A stretch of 64,000 bases of DNA from Verrucosispora sp. NA02020 (lineage in GTDB: Bacteria > Actinomycetota > Actinomycetes > Mycobacteriales > Micromonosporaceae), in assembly GCF_013364215.1 (NCBI RefSeq), contig NZ_CP054923.1:248001-312000 (forward strand), in the 5' to 3' direction. Below, piece after piece: positions 17,077 to 25,236 of this stretch (the first letter of the stretch is position 1; each line of letters begins with the position of its first letter). The notes beneath the pieces are model-generated. The model had not been told where the DNA came from. It did no database searches and saw only the letters and a program-made list of their open reading frames with translations. The translations under genes and the position numbers were made by a program.

Positions 17077-18422
17077 GCCGCCGCCTCCTTCTCGTCCTGG
17101 TCGTGGTCGGTGGTCTCCGGGGTCGGGGTGCCCGCTCGTCGGCGGACGAAGAGGACGGTGGCGAACACGGCGGCGATGCCGAACAGGTTGGCGATCGCGA
17201 TCGTCCAGTACAGCGGCTCCGGCCCACCGGCGGACCGGGCCAGGTAGCCGCCGACCGCCACGATGCCGCCGAAGTAGACGACGTTCAGGGCGATCGCGAG
17301 TGGCCCGCCGCCGACCTGCTCCAGCACGGTGAGCGCGGCGAGGACCAGGCCCATCAGCACGAAGGTGGGTGCGACGATGCCGAGGTAGCGGGACGCCTCG
17401 GCGGCCACCGCCGGGTCGGCCGCCGTCACCCGGGCCAGCCAGTCCCGGCCGGTCCACACCACCAGCGCGCAGACCACGTAGAACGCGGCGGTCACCTGGA
17501 GGCCGGCGCGCAGCACGCCCGGCATCCGGTGGCTCTCCCCGGCGCCCCGGTACTGGTTGGCGACGATCGCGGTGGCCGCGCCGATCGCCACACCGGCGAC
17601 GATCACCACGCTCTGCACCACGTACGCCACCGCGAAGCCGGACACCACGGTCGCGCCGAAGGCGCTCACCACCCAGGTCAGCGCGAAGTTGCTGGCGAAG
17701 ATCGCCACGTACGACGCGAAGACCGGCAGACCCACGCCGGCCAGCAGGCCGAACAGGTCGGGTCGCCAGGCCAGCGACGTGCCGGGCTGCCACACGCCGG
17801 TACGCCACAGCAGGTAGCCACCGAGCGCGCTGCCGACCACGCCGGACGCGGCGATGGCGATCGGCACCGACCAGAGGCCCAGGCCCAGACCGCCGGGCAG
17901 GCCGAGCGCGGCCACGCCGACGATCTCCACGGCGGCGGCGGCGAGGAGTACCGCCGCTCCCTCCCGGGGGCGTCCCGCGCCCCGCAGGGTGGCTCCGCAG
18001 AGCACCGACCCGAGCCCGAGCAGCGCGGCCAGGCAGACCCACCGGACGAACCACACGAAGTCGCTCTGCGCCCCCGGGTCGACCCCGAACAACTGACCCA
18101 TCCCGGGTGCGGCGAGTCCGAGCAGCAGCAGCACCACGACCGACGCCACGGCGCCGATCCGGGCGAACCCGGCCAGCGCCCGGATGCGGCTCCCGGCGTC
18201 GTCGCCGCTGAGCGCCGACGCGACCTGGTTCGGTACGGCGAGCCCGGCGTGCAGGGCGATGATCACGAACATGATCGGGGTGAACAGCGAGCGGATGTAG
18301 AGCGAGTCGTCGCCCATCCGGCTCATCAGGGCGACCACCACGAGTGGGACCAGGACGCCCACCAGGTCGCCGAGAACCATCGGCGAGGCCTGGCGCAGCA
18401 CCTGGCGGCGGTACTCAGTCAT
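17064..18422 (-). CDS. MATE-family efflux transporter
   Basis: A 452-residue membrane protein with about twelve hydrophobic helices in two related halves, typical MATE length and layout (LRQASPMVLGDLVGVLVPL at the start, loop and helix repeats around residue 240). It would export the product or intermediates using an ion gradient. It overlaps the upstream acyl-CoA dehydrogenase gene by 8 bp and the downstream condensation gene by 13 bp, so it is part of the biosynthetic operon. Confidence 0.88.
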   Translation of the reverse strand: MTEYRRQVLRQASPMVLGDLVGVLVPLVVVALMSRMGDDSLYIRSLFTPIMFVIIALHAGLAVPNQVASALSGDDAGSRIRALAGFARIGAVASVVVLLLLGLAAPGMGQLFGVDPGAQSDFVWFVRWVCLAALLGLGSVLCGATLRGAGRPREGAAVLLAAAAVEIVGVAALGLPGGLGLGLWSVPIAIAASGVVGSALGGYLLWRTGVWQPGTSLAWRPDLFGLLAGVGLPVFASYVAIFASNFALTWVVSAFGATVVSGFAVAYVVQSVVIVAGVAIGAATAIVANQYRGAGESHRMPGVLRAGLQVTAAFYVVCALVVWTGRDWLARVTAADPAVAAEASRYLGIVAPTFVLMGLVLAALTVLEQVGGGPLAIALNVVYFGGIVAVGGYLARSAGGPEPLYWTIAIANLFGIAAVFATVLFVRRRAGTPTPETTDHDQDEKEAAAWRE

Positions 18423-19566
18423 CGTCGAACCTGCCCTTGGTCAGTGCGTGACAGACGGTGAGCCGCTGCACGTTGCGGGTGCCCTCCATGAACTCGACCC
18501 CCCGGGCGTCGCGGGCCAGCTTGTCCAGCCAGGGATGCGCGAACCGGGACCCCGGGCCGAGGATCCGCAACGCCTGCTGGGTGGCCTCCTCGGCGAGCTG
18601 GGCGGCCTGCGCCTTCGCGGCCGAGGCGTAGTAGCCGTTGCGGGCGTCCCGGTCCACCTCGTGAGCGGCGCGCAGGATCAGTTGGCGTGTGGTGTGTACC
18701 CGATGACCCAGCCGGTCCAGCTCGTCGCGACCCCGTCCGGACTGCGATCGAGCATACTCGATGGCGGCCCGCGCGATCCCCAACGCGATGGCGGCCACCC
18801 CGGGGCGCAGCAGGTTGAACGTCCGCAACGCACTCCACATGCCGCGTGCCGAGGCCGGCAGATGGGCGCCGAGGATCCGGCCGGGCGCCACCGGTACGCC
18901 GTCGAGGCGGATCGCGCTGATCTGCGCGCCCCGCAGGCCGACGGTGTCCAGCGCCTGGGCGTGGTAGCCGGGAGCCGACGTCTCCACCAGCACCGCGACC
19001 ACCCCGAGCGGCCCCGAGCCGGTACGCGCGAAGACCGTGCCCACCTCGGCACGGGTGGCGTTGCCGACGTACCGCTTCTCGCCGTGCAGGGTCGCCGACC
19101 CGTCCGGCGCCTTGCGGAGCTGCGTGCTCAGCGACATCGCGTCGGAGCCGCGTGCCGGCTCGGTCAGGGCGAAGAACGTCCAGGTGGGACGCGACCGCAC
19201 CCGCCCGAAATACCACTCCTGCTGGGCCTCGTCGCCGAGCATCCCGACCAGCACGCCGGAGAGCGAGGCACCCGGTGAGGCCAGGAACATCCCCGCGTCG
19301 CCGAAGGCGATCTCCTCGGCGGCGACCACCCGCTCCACGGCGGTGCTGCCGTAGTACGTGTACCTGCCGATCCGCATCGGGTCCGGTTGCAGGTGCGCCG
19401 GGATCATCGTCTTCCCGACGTAGTCGATCGCGGGCAGGTCCAGGTGCCGATAGACGGTGTCCGGGTCGCGCTCCAGGTCGAAGGCGTACGGCCGCAGCTC
19501 CGCCGCCCACTCCCGGGCGTGCTCGCGCAGTACCCGCAGCCGGTCATCCGGCTCGATGATCGCCAT
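18415..19566 (-). CDS. Acyl-CoA dehydrogenase family flavoenzyme
   Basis: A 383-residue protein of standard ACAD length: helical N-terminal domain, beta domain (FFALTEPARGSDAMSLST flavin loop near residues 130-150), and C-terminal helical domain ending ARGVEFMEGTRNVQRL, with the catalytic-base Glu in MEGT retained. It should oxidise a carrier- or CoA-bound acyl chain at the alpha-beta position. ATG 19566 has GGAG upstream. Its start overlaps by 23 bp the gene for a detached ACAD C-terminal domain, suggesting that the two are made together. Confidence 0.88.
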   Translation of the reverse strand: MAIIEPDDRLRVLREHAREWAAELRPYAFDLERDPDTVYRHLDLPAIDYVGKTMIPAHLQPDPMRIGRYTYYGSTAVERVVAAEEIAFGDAGMFLASPGASLSGVLVGMLGDEAQQEWYFGRVRSRPTWTFFALTEPARGSDAMSLSTQLRKAPDGSATLHGEKRYVGNATRAEVGTVFARTGSGPLGVVAVLVETSAPGYHAQALDTVGLRGAQISAIRLDGVPVAPGRILGAHLPASARGMWSALRTFNLLRPGVAAIALGIARAAIEYARSQSGRGRDELDRLGHRVHTTRQLILRAAHEVDRDARNGYYASAAKAQAAQLAEEATQQALRILGPGSRFAHPWLDKLARDARGVEFMEGTRNVQRLTVCHALTKGRFDDD

Positions 19567-20110
19567 GGTCAACTCCGTCGAGGTACGCGTCGGCGAGCAG
19601 TTCGGACAGGTGCGCGATCCCGCCCGGCCCGTCGGTCAGGAAGCCGCCGGCACCGAGCAGCCGCAACGACGCGCGGTCGGCGTCGGTGAGCTGGCGGTGC
19701 AGGTAGGCGGCGAGGGAGGGGTCCGGGTCGTGCTCCAGTGCGTCGAGGACCGCGGCGACGCCCTGCTGCTCGGTGACGATCTCGGCGAGGCTGCCCTGGA
19801 CCAGTTGCTGCTGGATCAGCGGCACCCCACCGGTCGTCCGGCCGGTCAGGTACTCCCTGGCCTGGTCGAGCAGCCACTGCGAGACGCCGAGCCGCATCCA
19901 GGTCAGGCCGAGCACCCACCCGGCGGGCCGGTCGTCCGTCCCACCGGAGAGGTGCTGCCACCCCGGCGGGCGCAGCCCGTGTCCGCGCGGCCCGTGCACC
20001 GTCTCCGGTGCGCCGGTCGCGGTCAGCAACGCCGTCCAGCCCGCCACCAGGCCGTCCCGGCGGGCCACCGTCCGACAGTGGGCCAGCGTGACCACCGCCT
20101 GCGCGGTCAC
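19544..20110 (-). CDS. Stand-alone ACAD C-terminal-domain-like protein
   Basis: A 188-residue protein that looks like only the C-terminal helical domain of an acyl-CoA dehydrogenase. The pattern LGVSQWLLDQAREYLTGRTTGG...PLIQQQLVQGSLAEIVTE...LLGAGGFLTD matches the family's ALDxAxxYLxxR / QxVQxxLA / LLGGxGY signature. There is no N-terminal or beta domain, and the EGT catalytic stretch is absent (HLSELLADAYL). GTG 20110 forms a GTGA overlap with the gene before it. It may pair with the ACAD encoded next (18415-19566) or bind substrate without catalysis. Confidence 0.6.
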   Translation of the reverse strand: MTAQAVVTLAHCRTVARRDGLVAGWTALLTATGAPETVHGPRGHGLRPPGWQHLSGGTDDRPAGWVLGLTWMRLGVSQWLLDQAREYLTGRTTGGVPLIQQQLVQGSLAEIVTEQQGVAAVLDALEHDPDPSLAAYLHRQLTDADRASLRLLGAGGFLTDGPGGIAHLSELLADAYLDGVDHGDHRAG

Positions 20111-20979
20111 CACGTCGGGTCCCAGGCGAGCACGGTGAGGTAGCGCAGCACCGGGTCGTACTCGGCCAGCACGGTCCGGCCGGTGAGCTGCCGGGCGGTG
20201 GTCCAGATCCCGGTGCAGAGCGTGCCCCGCCCCACCCGGTGCACCCGCTCGGCCCGCAGCGCGACCTCGGCGGTGACCGGCACGTCGTAGCCGGCCACCA
20301 GCGCGAACGGCCGACCGTCGCGGGCCGAGATCTCGTCCAGGACGTCGACCAGCAGCGCCGCTGCCGCCGCCGGGTCGACCTCGGTGCGCTGACCGAGCAG
20401 CACGCCGGTCTCGCCGGGCGCGGTCGGTCGGAAGGCGTACGCCACCGCGACGTCCTCGGCCGGCACCCGCTCGGTCGCGTCCACCTCCCAGGGCAGGTTG
20501 CGCTGGTCGAGGACGACAAGGGCGGTACGCGCGTCGGCTGCCGCGTCGCGCAGGTGGTCGGCGGCCAGCCGCAGCGCGGTGAACGGCGCGGTGACGCCCT
20601 GGTCGCTGACGCAGAACACGGTCGGGCGACCGGGTGCCGCCTCGACCAGGTAGCACCCGGCCGAGGCCCGGGAGTCGATGTCCGGGGTGGCGAACGCGAG
20701 GACGATCCGGCGCAGCGTGTCCACGCCCGGGGTCAGCTCGGCCACCACCGTCGACGCCATCGTCGTGTACGAGGTGACCTGGGCCTTGGCGAGGAACTCC
20801 GGGTCGTAGGAGCGGCCGTAGGCGCCCACCATGTCGGCGAGGTAGCGGTCCAGGCCGTCGTCCTCGATCGGCCCGTTGCCGCGGAAGGTGCGGGCGGCGG
20901 ACGCCGCCGGCCGGACCGGCAGCTCCCGAAGGAGGCCGGTCCGGTCGGCGGCGAGCCGTGGTGCGACTGTGGTGAACAC
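20107..20979 (-). CDS. Thiolase-fold KASIII-like protein lacking the active Cys
   Basis: A 290-residue protein, shorter than a usual KASIII (~330). The central strand-helix VFCVSDQGVTAPFTALRLAADHL lines up with the KASIII nucleophile elbow (xxACSGFxYAL), but the Cys position appears to be Thr or Val, and no clear His/Asn pair is present near the C terminus. So it is probably non-catalytic for condensation, perhaps a partner of the other KASIII-like protein in this operon (23982-24914) or an acyltransferase. GTG 20979 starts 2 bp after the carrier-protein stop. Confidence 0.6.
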   Translation of the reverse strand: MFTTVAPRLAADRTGLLRELPVRPAASAARTFRGNGPIEDDGLDRYLADMVGAYGRSYDPEFLAKAQVTSYTTMASTVVAELTPGVDTLRRIVLAFATPDIDSRASAGCYLVEAAPGRPTVFCVSDQGVTAPFTALRLAADHLRDAAADARTALVVLDQRNLPWEVDATERVPAEDVAVAYAFRPTAPGETGVLLGQRTEVDPAAAAALLVDVLDEISARDGRPFALVAGYDVPVTAEVALRAERVHRVGRGTLCTGIWTTARQLTGRTVLAEYDPVLRYLTVLAWDPTW

Positions 20980-20981
20980 GG

Positions 20982-21272
20982 TCAGCGGCTCACGTGCTCG
21001 TTGACGTACTCGGAGAGGGTGGTGACGGTCTCGAAGTGCCGCTGCTCCAGGTCGTCCGGGTCGAACTCGGCACCGAGCTCGTTCTCCAGTTCGAGCAGCA
21101 ACTCCAGCACGCTGGTCGAGTCGAGCCCGAGGTCGTCGAAGAGCCGGGTGTCCGGGGTGATGGTGGCGACGTCCCGCTTGAGGACGGCGGCGAGTGCGGT
21201 GCGGACGCTGGCCACCACGGCCTCGTCCACCACCGGCGCCGGGGGCTGACCCTGCACAATCGTCTCGGTCAT
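20982..21272 (-). CDS. Acyl/aminoacyl carrier protein, BtrI-like
   Basis: A 96-residue carrier protein. The phosphopantetheine site is Ser52 in LFDDLGLDSTSVLELLLELE, followed by the acidic helix typical of ACPs. The ATG forms an ATGA overlap with the PLP decarboxylase gene. Adjacency to an ATP-grasp ligase and a decarboxylase mirrors the butirosin genes btrI, btrJ and btrK, where glutamate is loaded on the carrier and decarboxylated to a 4-aminobutyryl thioester. Here the amino acid is not known. Confidence 0.85.
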   Translation of the reverse strand: MTETIVQGQPPAPVVDEAVVASVRTALAAVLKRDVATITPDTRLFDDLGLDSTSVLELLLELENELGAEFDPDDLEQRHFETVTTLSEYVNEHVSR

Positions 21273-22606
21273 GACACGCGAATCCTTTCGTTCGAGGGGT
21301 GTCCGTTGCTGGTGACGGTCGACACGAGTCGGGCCGGTGCGGCCAGCTCGTCGTGCGTCGGCTGTCGGCTGAGCAGGTCCTCCGGGTCGTCCCGGTGCCG
21401 GACCAGGTAGGCGTGTCCCTCGTGGACCAGCACCTCGGCCGGGTAGCCGTGGCTGAGGAAGTGCACGGGGGAGGCGGTCGGCCCGTACGCCCCGGAGCGC
21501 AGCACCCCGATGAGGTCGCCGGGACGGACCGTCGGCAGCGGCACGTTCTTGCCGATGGTGTCGTTGGGCGTACAGAGCGGGCCGGTGACCTGCCACTCCG
21601 CCACGGCCGGCTCGGCCGGACGGTTGAGCAGGACCATCGGGTAGTTGCGCTTGACGAAGGAGCCGGTCCCGACGGCCGCCATGTGGTGGTTGGTGCCACC
21701 GTCGGCGACGGCGAAGCGCTGGCCCATCGACTCCTTGACGTAGCGGACGCCCACCACGTACACACCGGAGGGCGCGGTCAGGTACCGACCCAGCTCCATG
21801 ATCACGCGGGTGTCCGGGTGCCGGTCGCGGAACGCCTCCACCACCGGGTTCACCCGCTCGGCCACCAGGGCCGGGTCGAGGTCGGTCTCGCCCTCGAAGT
21901 ACGCCACGCCCAGCCCGCCGCCGATGTCGACCATCTCCAGCGGGAAGCCGTGCCGCAGCGCCAGCCGCTCGGCGAGCTCCAGGATCCGCGCGGTGTTCTC
22001 GGCGATGACCTCTTCGCTGAGGATGCGGGTGCCCAGGTAGGCGTGCACGCCCATCACCCGGATGTGGGGGTACGCGCCCAGGTCGGGCGCGGCGAGGAGC
22101 TGCGCCTCGTCGATGCCGAACTGGCGCGGCTTGCCGCCCATGGTCAGCCCGCCGCCCTTGACCGCGAACTCCGGGTTGACCCGGAGCGCGACCGGCGCGA
22201 CGACGTCGTGCTCGGCGGCCACCTCGTTGAGCAGTTCCAGCTCGCCGAAGGACTCGACGACCACCGCGTACACCTGCTCGCGCAGGCAGGCGGCCAACTC
22301 GTCGCGGCTCTTGCCGGGTCCGAGGAAGATGATGTCCCGGGGTGCCACCCCGGCCCGCCGCGCGGTGATCAGCTCGGTCAGCGACGACACCTCCGCGCAG
22401 GCGCCGTAGCCGTGCAGCACCGCGCAGACCGACAGGTTGGGATTGGCCTTCAGCGAGAAGAACATGTCCACGGCGGGGTGCAGGCGCTCCCGCAGGCCCT
22501 GGTACTGCCGCCGCAGCTGCTCGCCGTCGTAGACGAACATCGGCGTGCCGAATCGCTCGGCCAACTCGGTGATGCCGATGCCCTGCACCTCGTGCTCGGC
22601 GGTCAT
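21269..22606 (-). CDS. PLP-dependent fold-III decarboxylase, BtrK/DapDC-like
   Basis: A 445-residue alanine-racemase-fold decarboxylase. The PLP lysine is Lys53 in FFSLKANPN. CAEVSS, the glycine-rich phosphate loop VDIGGGLGV, and the C-terminal TGPLCTPNDTIGKN (Cys/Asp active-site strand) all fit the diaminopimelate/ornithine decarboxylase class. With the flanking carrier (ATGA overlap) and ATP-grasp gene (4-bp overlap) it most resembles BtrK, which decarboxylates a carrier-tethered glutamyl group. Diaminopimelate decarboxylase for lysine synthesis is an alternative the context argues against. Confidence 0.82.
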   Translation of the reverse strand: MTAEHEVQGIGITELAERFGTPMFVYDGEQLRRQYQGLRERLHPAVDMFFSLKANPNLSVCAVLHGYGACAEVSSLTELITARRAGVAPRDIIFLGPGKSRDELAACLREQVYAVVVESFGELELLNEVAAEHDVVAPVALRVNPEFAVKGGGLTMGGKPRQFGIDEAQLLAAPDLGAYPHIRVMGVHAYLGTRILSEEVIAENTARILELAERLALRHGFPLEMVDIGGGLGVAYFEGETDLDPALVAERVNPVVEAFRDRHPDTRVIMELGRYLTAPSGVYVVGVRYVKESMGQRFAVADGGTNHHMAAVGTGSFVKRNYPMVLLNRPAEPAVAEWQVTGPLCTPNDTIGKNVPLPTVRPGDLIGVLRSGAYGPTASPVHFLSHGYPAEVLVHEGHAYLVRHRDDPEDLLSRQPTHDELAAPARLVSTVTSNGHPSNERIRVS

Positions 22607-23973
22607 GATCCGGTCCTTTCGGTCAGGCCGGCGACCACGCCGGCCACGTGTTCGTCGAGCTGGCGCACCCGCTCCTCGGTCGGCGCGACGACCAGCGCGT
22701 AGAGCCGGCCGTCGAAGTCGCCGTCGCCACCGGCGGCGGCGTTGACCGTGGCGAAGTTGTTCACCAGGACGCCCTCCTCACCGGCCCGGGTGAGCAGGAC
22801 GTCGCCGAGCGCCCCGTGCAGCCGCTTGAACGGCAGCGGCTCGGGCAGTCGCAGCGGGTACTGCCGGGCCAGCGCCACCCAGCCGGCGGGGACGAAGCGC
22901 TCCTGCAACGGGAGCTGGTAGGTGGACATGTTGTTGCGGGCGTTGATCTCGGTGACCGGGAAGAGGCGCTCGTCGTCGCCGACCATCGCGTCGACGCCGA
23001 CCACTCCGACGTATCCGTCGGCGTGCAGCCGCTCGCCGAGCAGTCGGGCCGCGTCCCGGATCTCCGCCTCCTGGCGGTCGTCGAGCCGGGCCGGGATGCG
23101 GTGTCCCTTGTGCACGCCGGACTCGGTGATCGCCTCCTTGACGAAGTCGAACCGGACGTCGCCGTCGCGCCCCACGGTCATCTGGTAGTTGAGGTCGGCC
23201 CGCTTGGCCACGAACTCCTCCACCACCAGGGCGACCCGGTCGGAGCCGGTGGTGCGGGCCTTGCGGCTCACCATCCGGTCCATCTGGTCCAGCCGGCGCG
23301 GGTCGTCGACCACGACGATCCCCTTGCCGGAGACCCCGTACGCGTCCTTCACCACCACCCGGCGGCCGTCCGAGAGGATCTCCTTGGCCCAGGCGACCGC
23401 CGCCGACCACTCGGCGATCGTGACGCAACCCCGACCGGCCGGCTGCCGCAGGCCCACCTCGTCGGCGACCTGCCGGCTGTAGACCTTGCTGTTGACGGCC
23501 TTGCAGGTCTGTGCGGAGCTGCCGGCGATCCGGATGCCGGTGCGGGCGGCGATCTCCTCCTCCAGCACCGAGACGCCGTGCACCGACAGGTGCGCGCCCT
23601 GCTCCGCCCACTGGGCCATCCGGCGCAGCAGCTCGGAGTCGGCGAGTACGTCCTGGCTGACGGTGTGCTGCGGGTTCTGCGCCGACACGGTGTGGATCTC
23701 CGGCAGCTCGACGCCCAGGCCGGTCAGGAAGGCCAGGTAGTCGGGGTCGGGGGCGGCCTTGAGCAGCACCCGGTCACCCGCCCCGGCCAACAGCAGCGCG
23801 AACTCGTCCATCCGGTTCACCACCGCGCTGCCGGAGCCGAACGCCATCCGGGGCAGGCCCGGCTCGTCCTCGCCCCACACGTCCTCCACCTCGAAGTTGC
23901 CGAGGAAGACGAAACGCGCCTCCGGGTCGCCGGTCACCGCGGTCTTGAGCCGGGGTATGAACGGTGCGGTCAT
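22603..23973 (-). CDS. ATP-grasp ligase, BtrJ-like candidate
   Basis: A 456-residue ATP-grasp protein. A preATP-grasp N-terminal domain is followed by VVVKDAYGVSGKGIVVV (ATP-grasp lysine and Gly-rich loop, about residues 215-235), LVVEEFVAK, and the Mg-binding pair VVGVDAMVG and FPVTEINARNN (Glu and Asn). Such enzymes use ATP to make an acyl phosphate and join it to an amine or thiol. With an adjoining carrier and decarboxylase it is likely to load an amino acid on the carrier, as BtrJ does in butirosin synthesis. AGGAGG lies just upstream; ATG 23973 gives better spacing than 23976. Confidence 0.78.
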   Translation of the reverse strand: MTAPFIPRLKTAVTGDPEARFVFLGNFEVEDVWGEDEPGLPRMAFGSGSAVVNRMDEFALLLAGAGDRVLLKAAPDPDYLAFLTGLGVELPEIHTVSAQNPQHTVSQDVLADSELLRRMAQWAEQGAHLSVHGVSVLEEEIAARTGIRIAGSSAQTCKAVNSKVYSRQVADEVGLRQPAGRGCVTIAEWSAAVAWAKEILSDGRRVVVKDAYGVSGKGIVVVDDPRRLDQMDRMVSRKARTTGSDRVALVVEEFVAKRADLNYQMTVGRDGDVRFDFVKEAITESGVHKGHRIPARLDDRQEAEIRDAARLLGERLHADGYVGVVGVDAMVGDDERLFPVTEINARNNMSTYQLPLQERFVPAGWVALARQYPLRLPEPLPFKRLHGALGDVLLTRAGEEGVLVNNFATVNAAAGGDGDFDGRLYALVVAPTEERVRQLDEHVAGVVAGLTERTGS

Positions 23974-23981
23974 CATGCCTC

Positions 23982-24914
23982 CTAGTGCTCGAAGACCATG
24001 GCGGAGAAGGTCGCGCCGAGCCCGACGGCGACCATCAGGTAGCGGTCGCCCGGCGCGAGCCGCTCCAGTTCCAGGGCCGTCTGGTAGTTGATGAAGGAGT
24101 CGGCGCAGAAGCAGTGGCCGGTCGACGCGACGTTGTCCAGCAGCACCCGGTCCACCGGGTAACCGAGCTGCTTGCACAGCCGCACCCAGGAGAGCCGGTT
24201 CACGTTGTGCGGCAGGATCAGGTCCACGTCGGAGAGCGCGACACCGGCCTGCGCCACCGCCGCCATGACCACCTCGGCCAGACCGTCCTGATAGATCGCC
24301 TCGAACTCGGCGGCCCGCGCGGCGTCCATTCGCAGACCGGCGTTGAACTGCCCGTACGTCCGGGTGGCGTAGCCCAGCAGCCGGTCGTGGTCGCCGCTGA
24401 GCCCGACCAGGACGGCGGCCGAGCCCTCGCCCATGAAGGTGGTGTTCGGGATGAGCTGCGCGGTGGGGGTGAACGCCTTCTCCCCGGCGAAGACCAGGGC
24501 CAACGCGTCCGGGTCCCCGTCGGCGGCCAGCAGCTCACCGGCGAGGTGCACGGCGAGCAGCCCCGACGCGCAGGCGTGCTGGGTGACCGCGAACGAGACC
24601 GCGTGCTCCAGGCCGAGCGCGGTGCGGACCTGGTGCAGCGGGTTCTCCGGGTACGGCGCCACGGTCTGCAACGTGCGGGCCTGGAGCACGTACCGGACCT
24701 GGCTCTCGCGTCCGGTCAGCGCGGTCAGCTTGCCGGCCGCGTTGATCATCATCTGGGTCAGGTCGCCGTCCGGGTCGTAGCGCACCTCGGACAGGCCGTA
24801 GAAGCGGCGGAACGTCGCCACCTGCTTCGGGTCCATCGCCAGTCGGGCACCGATCTCCTCGATCGGTACGACCGCCGACGGAAGATAGGCGGAGACCGCC
24901 TCGATGGACGTCAC
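23982..24914 (-). CDS. 3-oxoacyl-ACP synthase III-like enzyme with altered triad
   Basis: A 310-residue KASIII-family protein. Cys115 sits in TQHACASGLLAVHLA, His236 in LPHNVNRLSW, and the usual Asn of GNTS is replaced: the segment reads ASTGHCFCADSFINY (His267). Such Cys-His-X triads occur in KASIII relatives that transfer acyl groups to O or N or use unusual substrates. GTG 24914 overlaps the carrier-protein gene by 4 bp. It could extend or transfer the acyl chain held on the carrier encoded next to it. Confidence 0.82.
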   Translation of the reverse strand: MTSIEAVSAYLPSAVVPIEEIGARLAMDPKQVATFRRFYGLSEVRYDPDGDLTQMMINAAGKLTALTGRESQVRYVLQARTLQTVAPYPENPLHQVRTALGLEHAVSFAVTQHACASGLLAVHLAGELLAADGDPDALALVFAGEKAFTPTAQLIPNTTFMGEGSAAVLVGLSGDHDRLLGYATRTYGQFNAGLRMDAARAAEFEAIYQDGLAEVVMAAVAQAGVALSDVDLILPHNVNRLSWVRLCKQLGYPVDRVLLDNVASTGHCFCADSFINYQTALELERLAPGDRYLMVAVGLGATFSAMVFEH

Positions 24915-25189
24915 CGGGCACCCGCGGGTTGTTGTCCGGCGATCAGTTCGGTCAGGTGCGCGGTCAGCTCGTCGATGGTCGGGTGGTCCCAGACCAGGGT
25001 CTCGCTGAGCCGCATGTCCAGGTGCGTCTCGATGTCGCCGCAGAGAGCGAGCGCATAGACCGAGTCCAGGCCGTACTCGGCGAGGCGGACGGTGGGGTCG
25101 ATCTCGTCCTCGGGCCGGCGCAGGTACTCCGCGACGCAGCGGGTCAACCAGGAACGCAGGTCGCCCGCGCCCTCGGCGGTGGATGCCAT
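24911..25189 (-). CDS. Acyl carrier protein (second, FAAL/ACAD-associated)
   Basis: A 92-residue carrier protein with the pantetheine Ser43 in LAEYGLDSVYALALC. I prefer ATG 25189, which has AGGAAGGA upstream; an in-frame ATG at 25240 would overlap the dehydrogenase stop (ATGA) and add 17 residues. It lies between two dehydrogenase genes and the KASIII-like gene and is the most likely acceptor of the fatty acyl adenylate made by the ligase at 28553. Confidence 0.85.
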   Translation of the reverse strand: MASTAEGAGDLRSWLTRCVAEYLRRPEDEIDPTVRLAEYGLDSVYALALCGDIETHLDMRLSETLVWDHPTIDELTAHLTELIAGQQPAGAR

Positions 25190-25236
25190 GTGGGTTTCCT
25201 TCCTCGGATGGTTGGCGGTGCGGACTGGCCTCCGGG

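Noticed and set aside
15721..18054. Long minus-strand reading frame extending the condensation gene to 777 codons
   Set aside because: The extra N-terminal part is Arg/Gly-rich and lies out of frame over the MATE gene; the strong ribosome site at 17076 marks the true start.
20107..21765. 552-codon minus-strand frame covering carrier and decarboxylase in another frame
   Set aside because: Only the part from GTG 20979 is protein-like; the upstream half is shadow.
22648..23985. 445-codon plus-strand frame opposite the ATP-grasp gene
   Set aside because: Shadow of the minus-strand gene; no motifs and no ribosome site.
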